From Dromaius novaehollandiae (taxonomy: Eukaryota; Chordata; Aves; Casuariiformes; Dromaiidae): 64,000 bases of DNA. The stretch lies in NCBI RefSeq assembly GCF_036370855.1, contig NC_088098.1:197889773-197953772 (forward strand), read 5' to 3'. The notes under the pieces were generated by a model. It was not told where the DNA came from, did no database searches, and was given only the letters and a program-made list of their open reading frames with translations. The position numbers and the translations under genes are program-made. Below are positions 1 through 12,000 of this stretch, piece by piece (within the stretch, counting starts at the first letter, position 1; every line of letters starts with the position of its first letter).

Positions 1-2861
1 AAATATGAAATCTGATTATTTAAAATTCTCCAAAAATAGGCCTGGTCAAAACCTGTGGTGTTAGCTGTGGTATTCAAAATCTTGGTATTAGCATATCAAG
101 CACACTTAAAGCTAATGAGGAAGTTGCTTGAGAAAATTAGTAATACGAAATTAAGAAATTAATGAAATAAAGAAAGAATCTAAGAAAACTGGTAATATAA
201 AAAAGAAGTGGAGTCCTTCCGGGACTGATGTTGCTTGCTCAAATATACCTGTTCGTATACTGCTAAACTGACCTTATGGAACATAGGTAGCCTGTAAGAA
301 AATAATTAGCAGTTCAATTTGTAATTGACAGGTACCCATATACTTCTTTGCCATCTCTGTTGCCTTAGCTAAGAGACCAAAAAATAAGAACTTTAGATAA
401 AGATAAAAATAGCACTTTTTTTTTCCCCTAGAGGCAGTCCTGAGCTGGTACAGTGTGTAGAGAAACCTTTTCTCTTGCTAGTGGTGGACCTGTCTTGTAG
501 TCAGTTAGAGAGCTTCAGTCTCAGGGGCTTTTTGTAAAGCTGCACTGATCAGAAGTTCTCTGCTTTACCAAAAAGCTGGAGGGCTCCTACCTAAAGCAGC
601 TGTTAAGTTGATTAAGCAACAAAAAAAGAAACAATATTTAAATCCTAAAAAAATGTGAAGCTGTCTGATTCCAGTGGTTATTAATGGAATTTGAATCTTC
701 TTAATCTTCCTCATGCTGCTCGGCCTCCTGTGGGGAAGCTCAAAGCAGTATCATTCATGGTACAGTACTTCCCCGACTGAAATCAAATGCTGACACAATG
801 ATATGATTTTTAGTCTCCTGTGGAAAGTAATTTTTAACATGAACATTTTTTATTGTCATATTGCACATTTTTTCTTTGTACTTCCTTGATGAAAAATGGA
901 TCCTGAAGTCTATACCAGCAAAACTCCAACTCAAGCCAGTGAAAGTTTTACCTAGGTAGAGGCAATAATTTCAAACCCTATGTAGGTGGGATATTGTTTA
1001 ATTAATTTTATCAATACTTTTGCCTATAGGGAAATAAAAGGAAAACTATTATCATAAATTATAGGCTATCTTAATCAGAAATAATAGATGGATTTCAAGG
1101 GAAGCTCTTTCTGCAATTGCAAAAGCAGTCAACCAACTTTGAAAGCTGTTGCATACATTTTGACCTGCATTAAGAGTACCAGCAATATATTGTCTTTAAA
1201 ACAATCCAAACAATCCTTGCTGTACTGTCAAAATTATTAAACGACATCCAAGCCTGTAATTTACTGCTGAAAACAAATTAGTCTCTTTACAAAGCTTGCT
1301 TGCATCAGTTTATTAACCAAGGAACACGCATCAAGTCAGCCAGCTGAGCTGACTCTTTACTCATTCTGATGCTGCCGTGAGGCTGGGGTTACATGAACAC
1401 ATTGCTGAAACACTATGGTCAAGGACAAAACTCTGGAGCATCCCCACCAAGGGCACAGTTTCATGCCCAGCAATGGCCATCCAAGGCCTGCCACTGAGAA
1501 ACAGCAAATCCTTCTCAGGCTCTGGAAGGAATCTGGTCTGAAGCCTTACAAGAAAGTTTTAATTGCCCAGAAATAAATATATATGTTGTTTGAATTAATT
1601 GGCCAATTTTACTTGCCTAAAGTAATTGGCATTGCTGCTATTAGCTATTTGATGCACTATATTGGACTTAGTTTTTGCGTGGTGATTCAGTGATAAGATC
1701 CTGATATTTTGCTAAAACACTAAGGAAAGGAGGTTTAGAGAATGAGGTTATATTTAAATCATATTAAAATACACATTGAGTTTTTTGGCGGTCATGGTTA
1801 GAAAGTAATTTGTAGCTAAAATACAGACTGATCTTCACCTTGGTGATTTTTTTCTTAATAGCTTTGAAAACTCAGGGGAATATTTTAAAAATGTAATGTT
1901 AATTCCTTCTTTTTTTATGTTTTGTTACTGTCTGACAGCTTAGATGTGAGAAAAAGTTTTCAAACAATGCTAAATCATTGGTTTCATAACAGAGCATCAA
2001 CAGATATTTCATAAAAACCCCCCTGACGTTTCAGGTTATTTCCTTGAAGGGCCTATGAATACTAACAACCAAAAGACTAAGGGAAGATCTAAAGAAGATT
2101 TTCTCTGCAGTTCATATGAAGAGGTTTTGCTGTTTAATGTGGAATATTTATGCAAGGTCATTAAATCTGGATAATAAGAGAGTAGTTCAGAGACAATGTA
2201 AAATTAGACGCAGTTTGCAAATAGCAGTGGTAGGTTCTCTAATTATAATTAAACGAATGAAAGGTTTAAGTAAAGAAAATGGCTTCCAGATAAAGTTATG
2301 AGTAAATTTAATAACATCCCTTTTTAATGAGACTCCTGGGCTCTTCCAAGCAGAGGATCATTTAAACAACTGATTTTGGCTTTCTTGTAAAATGCACTTA
2401 TTTTGCTTAAAAGCAAGACATTTATTTGAAGAAAGAAAGCATCCCAAGAAATGAACACAACTTCCCACTATAGAGTTTTTGGTCATTTTTCACTTTGAGG
2501 TTTCTCTTCGGTTGCATATTTACAACATCGATGTGCATTGTGCAAACCATTCTGGAATCAGTTAGATCCCAGAGCATTTAGGCATGGAGCATTGCAAGCT
2601 GAAAAATATTAGAGTGTATCCAATCATAACAGAAGGCTGTGGAGTTTTTAATAAAACAGAGAACAATAATGTTATAAAATACAACTGCAATGATGGATAT
2701 GGTGTTTAAACAATGATACAGGTGCTTGAAGTAGGGATGTTTACTGCCCCTATAATTAGCTGAAGTATCTGAAGGAGCCTCACTTGACACTGGGGTTTTG
2801 CTCAGTTGGACTTGCTTGTAGCATTGGTTATTAATACTGGCTTTTCATTTTTTCCCTGTAG
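1..2861 (+). other. SPATA13 intron (left part off the window)
   Basis: AT-rich sequence with no conserved reading frame, no RNA gene and no repeat that I can name. The upstream SPATA13 exons, including the one with the short-isoform start, are not here. Confidence 0.6.
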
Positions 2862-3006
2862 CCAGCAGCACGGCCACCTGTGCCGGCACACCAGGTCCCC
2901 CCGTACAAAGCAGTTTCGGCCAGGTTCCGGCCGCTCACCTTTTCGCAGAGCACCCCCATCGGCCTCGATCGAGTTGGGCGACGGCGGCAGATGAGGACAT
3001 CTAATG
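2862..3006 (+). CDS. SPATA13: SPATA13 exon (residues 1-48 of the window product)
   Basis: Acceptor TTTCCCTGTAG and donor G|GTAAG bound 145 nt, read from the first base as a full codon and ending with one base carried over. It encodes the conserved [18 protein letters not shown] block and [12 protein letters not shown], just N-terminal to the SH3 domain. It is markedly GC-rich against the AT-rich intron around it. The phase at the left edge assumes the upstream exon ends on a codon boundary. Confidence 0.93.
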
Positions 3007-6000
3007 GTAAGATGTGCAAGTCTTTATTACTTTCTAGAACTCAACTTCGTAACCCAACTTAGTGAGGAAATACATCATAGTTTGGCAAAAAAAAAAAAGG
3101 GTGCAAGCATGTGCAATGACAATGTGGTATGCACTTTAGTTGCCTTTTCTTTATAACCTTCTCATTAGTAGCTTTTCTTGCTGTGTCCATGTAAAACTCA
3201 TTTATCACATCCACTGACTGATACATTTCTATGATTTATTCTTCTGTAGTGTTTGCGCTCCTGTATTTTCCACTTTCTATATTCATATACTTGCCTACAG
3301 ATAATAATAGAATATGAAGGAAATAAGGCCTAAAATGCTTTAGTTCATACCTGAACCATGGACATTTTACCACTACAAGGAAGTGTGCTCACACCACACA
3401 AGTTATTTTAACTTTTTTCATTCATTCAGCTTAATTTCATAGATACAAAAGCGTTAAATAACTCTTACTCAGGAATGAATATAGCCCAACCAGGTTTCTG
3501 GTACACAAAAGACAGATTCTTGGAAAAGATTGCCTCTTTGGAAGCAATACCTTTTATCTGACCCTCTGATACGCCCTGTGTATTTTTTCTTTGATTCTGT
3601 TTGCTGTTAGCAAGCCATGCTATGTTGAGTTAATAGAAAGGCATATCTAGTATTCATGCAACATTTCTTGGCAGATGATGCTAGAAAAAAATGGGTTAAT
3701 ACCATTTGTCTTCTTTTGGACCACAGCGAGCATCATCTGAAGACTTACGAATGGCCCTTACTGACAAGGGCCAGAAATAAAAGCAAAATTTTCACTTTAG
3801 ATACTTCACTGTTAACAGTGAACAGAACCCTAATAGGAACCTTCATTTTGCTGCTCTGTGCACAGAATCAGTAAGGAAGTCTTCAGCTGCCATGACTGAA
3901 GTGGGAAACTTAACAAATAGCATTTTCAGCGTTTCTTTACTAACATTAAACATATATATGTTTACTAGTCAACATTTGATCAGGCTTATATGATTCTAAG
4001 CCAAGTTTTAGCAGTAGTGATATCCAGATTGTGCTCAAAAAATCCCTCCATTACAAATTAATTTATATGAGAACATTTTAAAACTGCATTTTCCAGTCCT
4101 CAGTAGAGTATGAAGACTAGCCAGTTTTCTTCAGAAGGTGCCCTGCAAGGAACACAGTTTGAGAATTTCTGATTATATCAATAAGATACATTATCTGTAC
4201 TATATTAGTATTTTATTTTTATACTATATTAAAATGTTGGGAACTACTTTAAAAGTCATGTCTGGAGTGTGTGTCCTTGTTGTATGTACCTCAGTATATT
4301 TCAGATTTAGATTAGATATTAAGATAAATTAGACATCTAATTCTGCAGCTGTTGCTGAGAGTAGTTGGTATCTCAATCCCTGATTCCAAAAAGACTGCTC
4401 ACTGAGTAACATGTGAATTCACCAGTTTGGAAAAAGGAGACTCTTTAAGTACATAGAGCAGGAATTTCTTTTCATTTTTAGCTATCCTTTCCATTTCGTG
4501 TTTGGAAATAACATGAATTGACATTAGTTAACCTAGACAACTGTCTGAGACTGATTTATTTCCTGGTATTTAGCTTTAGAGTGACTGTTTTCCTAAATGT
4601 AAGCCTGACAGGTAAAGAAAGCAAGATTTATGATACTTTTCAAGGTAATAATGTCAAAGCAATATTGATTATAATAGATGTGACTTTTGTAACTCATTAT
4701 AATAAACACAGAAGTTGAGTAAGAAAAGCTTCTTAAATCAAAGCCCTGAGAGCAAGTGGGGAGTAACATGGGCTTCATAGTCTAACGGCTGTTGCAAAGA
4801 TCTTTTGAATAGCTCCAGTGGAAAATAACATAGTTAAGTGACTAGTGTCACACATTCTGGTCTCTTTCCTTTTTCCCTTAAATTCATGAGGCATTTCCTT
4901 GTCTTCGAACATGTGTGAGTTTTTTGTTTGCTCATTTACAGTGAAATTTGATAACACAAAAGCTATTTATTATAGAAAGAAATTCTAAACTCTGGCATTG
5001 AAAACCAGAGGTATCTTATTTTAGCTGCATTGCTAAAGCCTAGTACAGATTCTATCTGTCTACTTTTATAACAACGGGAAATAGAATTGGAGATCTAAAT
5101 TGTTAAAAAAACAGCTATTGCAAGACAGTAAATCATAATACTGTAGGAGACAGAGTAACAGCCAGCCAAGGCCTGAGGGAAGCTTCCCTTGAGACTAATA
5201 TTTCAATTCTTGTGCTTGAAGGGTTACAAGTTTTCAATAGCAGGTATCAGATAGAGAGCTTACCTGTCACAGTAGAGCAATCTTTTATACGTACCTGAAA
5301 AAGTAACCCCTTTTTTTCACATGCAGTGGTGTGGGATTCAAATTGGGCTAAAATCATTGGTGAAATCCTTTAGATAGGCTCAGCTCCGAGTGAAGGGGTT
5401 GGGATTCAGCTCAAATGTAAGCCATCTAAATTTAGTCTGTGTAGGTATCTACATAGGAACTAAACATTTGAACACCCATTACAGGCAGTGGAGGGCTAGG
5501 GCTAGACTCAATTACGTGCCCCAGGTGTCTAAAGCTGTGGAGGATGCCCGAGATATCTGTGTGCAGCTTGCCCATACAACAGAGGACCTATGGGAGACCC
5601 ATTTTCCTTATTGAGTGGCAGCTGGAGGCTGGTGGACTATCTGAAGTACTTAAAATGGTGCTGAATATCCATGTTTAAATGACTGATCTGAGCCCCTGTC
5701 ATGGTCCATGAAGCTCAAAGTAGGTATCTGCTTTAGGATGAGATGAATTGCTCTCTCAGCTGTTTTGTCCGTGTTGTATCTCTGTTGACCACGATGGGAG
5801 TTTATATGCATAGTTCAAATGTGGATTCTAGCGTTTGGATTCATAAATTTAAATGTCTTTAATTCAAGCAGCATCCGCTCCTGGATGTGTGCCTGTACTG
5901 TTAAACTACTGCCAAAATTTTCCCAATTCATCCAGGTTGGGTACCTGAATAGACTTCAGCTTGTGCTGAGCACAGCTTGGAAAATGAGGAGCAAACAAGG

Positions 6001-9000
6001 AGGCTGTTGGGGAAAGGAGGTTTCCAGGTCCTCCATCCCTTTCACTGATCAAAACAACAACAAAAAAATCCAGATTATTGGCCATGGGAATGAATAAAAA
6101 AGTTATTAATCACCCCTCTGAAGAAAACAGTTCCCTGCTTGCTACCCTGTCCTTACTCCTCCTACCCGAAAGAGAGAGGATAAAAGTAGGACAAAATGCA
6201 GGAAATGCTCTTTCCAGTTTACTGCACTGAGTACCGTATTTACGATTACCAGCAGGTGGGTGGCATGTATGTCTGAGGCCAAGGTGGTGTCTGAAGAGCT
6301 CAGGAGGCAGAAAGACTCGGCGATAGGAACTTAAAGTGCATCGCAAAATCCACCAGCGCAGGCTAAGAAGTTCCAGTATTGCTGAGGATGAGAAAAGTCT
6401 CTGGCGGACAGTGGCTGTGTGATCCCTTCAGGGACGGGAATCTCAGCTGACAGGGAAAGGTAGAAACTCTCGTGGTGGGTAACACGATTGCCGGTCACCG
6501 AGACGGCCGGGTTCGTGGTGCAGACAGGACCGAGCAGTCTCTGGGAGCAGCCAGGAGCAGCTGGGGCATGAAGGAGTTGAGCTCTGGAGGCAGAACTGAA
6601 ATAGTTAGGTGAAGCCTAAATACCAGGGTCTCCCCATACTGTGTGTGGTGTCAAACAGAGGCCTTTGTGCATGGTTAAGAAAATTGTGTAATTAAGAAGG
6701 AGATTTAGATTATTTATGGACTGGGAAATGTTTGATATAAAAAGATCCTTTATTTAATAAAGGGCATTTTCTAAACCAAAACAGAAGCAGGCTGCTGACA
6801 TGCAAATCAAGAGATTATAGAGTAGTTTCTAGACAAAGAACTAGGGAAAAGCTGGCAAGGTGAAATAATACGCAGTTTGGGACAGTGCATCCTTTACAGA
6901 CAGTGTCGATAATCACTGCATCCTCAGACGAAGAATGGGGCAGAAGCTGACATAACTCACACAATAAATAGTCTGTAGCAGTTGAACAAACTCTGTTTAA
7001 AGAGGATGTAGAAAAATAGGCAACTCTGCCAATCATAGTGGAAGTTTAAAACGTAAGAGGGAGAAATACACCTATTTTTAAAGAAGCTAGCTGACATAAC
7101 AGATATATCAGAAACTTGGTGGAAGGAAGATAACCAGCAGAGGATAGCCAGCATATTACCATTGTGCAAGCTGTGCAGGAACAACAGAAAAGGTTGTACC
7201 AGTGAAAGAGTGTCTCTTATATTAAAGAAAAAATATGAGTCAGATCAGATAAACAAGCTGACTGTATCAGCTAGTGTCACAGGATCCATGGACTGGAATT
7301 CGATGCCTACACAGGGAAAGTGTAGTATTAGGATTAAATTACAAACCACCTCAGATCACTAGGATGGTGTTAGTTAATGTGGCATACTAAGGAAACCAGA
7401 GAGGCTGCAAAAACAGCAAGCATGATCGTAAAAGGAGACTTATATTGCTGTTGTTTGTATTCAGTGTTATCATCAGGCACAATGCTACATTTTTAGGTAC
7501 CATAAAAGATGACTTCTTGGTGCATCTAATTGAGAAACCTACAAGAAGAGAAGCGATTCTTGACTTTTTTCCTGTGCTGTGTGTAGTATCACACATTAAA
7601 GAGCTACTCCATAAGGGTGGAGGATGTCTCATCAAACTGTAGATGTCTACAGCTGAGCTAGTTGATGGCTTCAATGGTTATGGCTTCAGTGCAGTTTATT
7701 GACTGAATATAGACAGATAATGAATTTCTCCCTCTGTGTCCCTAATGCACTCAGAGCCAACAGCCTTGCAGGAGTGAGGAGAGCCAAAACATCCAATACA
7801 GTGGGTGTTAATTTAAAAGGTGGAAAGTAGATAAAAAGTAGATAAAAATGAGAAAGCTTGTTGCAAGGAAATTTACAGGAATAGCCAAAGGTGCTGTATG
7901 CTTGCAGGCATATTAGACACTTAGAGCAAATTCGTATCATCTGTCAAAAAAAGACTTTGGAAACACCAAAAAGGGTTCTGTCATTAAACAGCAGGAGAAG
8001 GGAAACTATCAGAAGAAAAAAAGAGGCATGCCTCAGATTGCTGAATTGTATCCAAATAGAAAAAATCATAAACTCTAGCAATGTAAAAATACAGGAAGGT
8101 AGAAAGAATTTGCTAAAGGTATAAAAACTTAAGTCTTTTTTCAGAAATGTTAGAAGTAGGTAGACCGCCAGACAGTTTGTAAGCCTTGTAAGTTACTGGA
8201 AAATAAAAGCATAGTCAAGTTAGATAAAGATTAGAGGTCTGTCTCAAAATGAAATATCGGTTGAAGTTTTAGAATAACTAAATGAATAGAAACAAACTGC
8301 CAGAACCAAGACTTGTAAAGGGATTTAAGAATGAAATAGCTTAGCTACTGTCTGCAGCTTGGAATTTATTGTTTAAAATTGCATCAGTACAAGAAAACAT
8401 GAAGGCAGCAGTGTGATGACCATTTCTGAAGAGGTATCAGGAGGGATCCAGTGAGCAGTAGACCAGTGAGCCTGACCTAATAGTACATAGAATATATAAA
8501 GAATATATATAGGACTTATAAACTGTAACAGAGAATAACATCGACAGACTGAGGGATCCTTATGATAAAGAGAAGTCAGTGTGCCCTTTGTAGAGGAAAG
8601 TTGTGCCCACAGATCTATTAGGTTTTCTGAAAAAGTCACTGAGGATGTGAACAGGATGATTCAGTAGTGTACTTGGATCTTCAAAAGGCCTTCGACAGGA
8701 TTTCTTACAGATGTCTTTTAATAAGGGCTTGGCATAAAAGGGGAGATCTTCTCATGCACTAACAAATGGTTAAGCATTAAGAAACAAAAAGGAGGAAAGT
8801 GTCAGTTTTCTGAAGGAGAGAGTGGAGGCTTGTGATGGACTCTGCTGGTCTTCCAATGTTCAGTGTTTTCACAAATGATGTGGGAGAGAGAGGTATAGAA
8901 TGAAGTTATAATTTTTGCTTATGTGTTAAATTACTGAGGGTGGTAAAATCACAAGCTGAGAGTCGCAGAAGGATTTCACAGTACTGAGACGCAGTGCAGT

Positions 9001-12000
9001 ATGGTGGCAGGTGAAATTCTGTGTTGATAAATGCAAGGTAGTGCATGTGGAAAGAAATGTGGCTAGTATGCTTGCAGAGGAATGGACTTTGAACTAGATA
9101 TCGCCGTTGAGGAAAAAGATCTTGCAGTTCTACTAGGTATTTAAAATGTCAGTTTACTGCTTAGTAAATAGAATGGCAGGAATTTCTAGGAAGGGAATAG
9201 AGAACAAAACAGCCTGATAGTGCTGCTGTAATTCCATGGCGTGGTAGGGGGGGCCATCTCCCCAGTCTGTTCTACCTCGAAAGGCTTTGGTAGCACAAGA
9301 GAAGATACAGAGAAAGGCAAAAAGAATAAGCAGACTACTCAACACCTCTGTGTGAGAAATGACTAACCAGGCTAGGGCTCTTCATCTTAGAAAAAAAGGC
9401 AGTCGGAGAGAAACACATATAAACTGATGGCGTAGGAAAAAATGAGCGGGTAATAGTTATGCATTGTTTCCGATAATGTAAGAACTAAAGAGCACCAACT
9501 GATATGGTCAGATAGCAGGTTCAAAACAAAGGATAGTTTTCCTATGCTGTAAAACTAAATTATGAAGCTAATTGCTACACAAGTTATTTCAGATGCCAAA
9601 ATTTTACAGAAATTCAGAACGTGATTTGAAAAATTCAGTTCATTAAACATAAAGATATGACCTCTGCCCCAGGAGGAATCTGAATCAGATCTGTGAGTAG
9701 CTGGAATTTAGGGAAGTATGTCAGAAAAATACCATTACATGCCTCACCTGTTTTTATGTTCTTCCCTAGGCATCTGCTGCTGGCCACTGTCAGAGAGTAC
9801 TGGGTTGGAGGGACCTGGTCTGCCCAAGGGTGGAGGGTCTTGTGTTACTTTCTTCTGTAAAGTCCCATTAGAATATTGGGAAAAGAGATAAAATAGGATT
9901 TATTGCGCATTCTGAATGGTGACAGACTATATTTACTACAGTCTAAGTTGTTTAAAGTGAACAAAATGTACTATTCAAACTTCCCCGTGTTTGTGTGAAA
10001 CCACTGAGCAGAGCACAGTCACTAGAGGGGTATCTAGAACCAGATTCTGTTGAAGTGATAAACTGGCTTTTAGCATTGCTATTTTAGTATCTGCAGCCTT
10101 TTCAGAGTGCCCTACCAGTTGGATAAGCCAGCTCAGCACGCATTTGAACACTGTAACTGTGGATGGCCACTACAAAGGACAGTCTGCTCTTCCTCCTGTC
10201 CCTGGCTGATCCAGCAAGGAAACGAACTCGCCACCAGCTTGCCCAAAATAAGCACTTTTGCAATGGTTCAGCTTATGGCTGCACAACTGCTGGATGTGAC
10301 CGTGCAGAGGAGGGAGAACAGCTCTCCCCTTCTGGCGGCAGCCCACAGCTATACTGCATTAGTCATCGTGCGAAAGCCCACATTCCCTGCCGTTCTGCAA
10401 AAATCACACAAAATGACTGTTTTTCAGAAATGATTTTTTAATTTCTCTCCTATAAGAATGATGTAGGTTTTGATCTAGCTTTCCTTTTGCAATGCAGCTA
10501 TTTTTCCCCTAAAAGTAGGAATTTGCCATGGCAGCGAGCTTTTGCCCTGGCTGATTGAAAGGGTGAGCCATCCGCTTGCAGCTCCCAGGATCATCAGCAC
10601 TTTCATCCCCTACATGAAGGATTTTTCTCCTTAGCTGGTTTCTGCTTGCTAGGGTTGCTTTTATTGATTTGTGCTGTGAAGAATAGGTGGGTATCTGTGT
10701 ATAAACTTCTCATAATGTGCAGTAGCTTATTTTTACCATGCTATCCAACAAGTCTCCTTGCAGCAAGAAATAATAGGGAAGTCTGGGGATTCAGGAGAGG
10801 ATTCCTATTGGTCTTCTATCAAGTGCAGCAGAGACTGGATCTTGGTAGAAAGATGGCATTAATATTGCAGCGTAATGTCTGGCATTTCATTCGCCTTCGG
10901 AGGCAGCGCTCCGGGAAACCATGTGATGTCAGTGGGTGTTGAGAGATTGCTGTGTGCAAAATGCCTCAAGGGTTTTGTGAACATATCGCTGGAGGAGGCA
11001 GTCCCCAGTTAAAGGGCAGGCTCAGCTGAGCAACAGTTTGCAGGTAAAGAGCGATCCATACAGGCTGTAGGGCTCTCCAGGTCATAAGCATAGTGCTGTA
11101 TTTGGAAACAGTGCAAACACAGGTTGCAGCAGGCTTTGTACTCTGCCTCTAGGAGCAACTCCTGCATTTGCTTCCAGTGTGTGAACTGATGCAGTTTCCC
11201 TGCGAAACTGTGCAGGATCCAAGGGTGGTAAATGCTGAACTCGGGTGAATGAATGACCCAGTGCTCTGACTGGGTCATTTGTGGTGTGTGAGTGAAAGCT
11301 GAACCATTTGGATACCTCCCTGCTTTATTCCCTATTTTCTGGAGCTGGATTAAGTTAATAACTTGAGTGAGAAATTACTTTCATCCTCTCTTTTTCCCCT
11401 CAGAGTAGTCTGCTGCAGCCGTAACATTTAGGTTGCCTGCGCCCTTAATAATGGTATGCCATTTACCTGTGAAGCAAGAGAGGTTTTAATAGCTATGCAA
11501 AAAATAGCTTCATCTGTTATTTTTCCTGGTATTTTTACTGTTATAACATAACAAGGCTAGGCTGCTATGCAGAATGGCGTTGCAATACAAAGAGCTCCCA
11601 GTTTCCTTCCCTGTGAGTTGCAGTGATTTAAATGTAGAACGAAATCACATTAAGCTGCTTTAATGAAAAACAAATGCACTCCTTGGCGTTGTGCATTAGT
11701 GACATTTAGGTGCTCTCGACCCAGTCTTGTCTGCAGTCACCGCAGCAGCTGTGCGGGCGGCTGCAAGCCCAGCCCGGCTCAGGCTGTGCACGCAGGTTTT
11801 GTTTCTTTTCTGCAACTTCCTCCCTAAGGGCCCCCCATGATGTCAGCGAGCCGCCGCGCGCCCGGCCAGCCGGAGCGCTCTCGCCTGCCAGCTCCCGAGC
11901 AGGCTCGGCCCCAGCGCACGGGCGGCAGCTCCACGAAATGAATAAGCTGTTTCTGCCTTTTCGGTAGCGCAGAGCCTCTGTGATTCTCCGTGAAGCCTTT

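Noticed and set aside
5330-5870. Possible LTR or DNA-transposon remnant
   Set aside because: Somewhat GC-richer and exon-like in places, but I could not find terminal repeats, coding relics or a convincing internal duplication.
11837-11966. Possible alternative SPATA13 first exon starting at the ATGs in the CpG-rich patch
   Set aside because: The frame from 11837 stops before any donor, and the short frame from the later ATG ends at a donor of phase 2, whereas the next exon (14561) needs phase 1.
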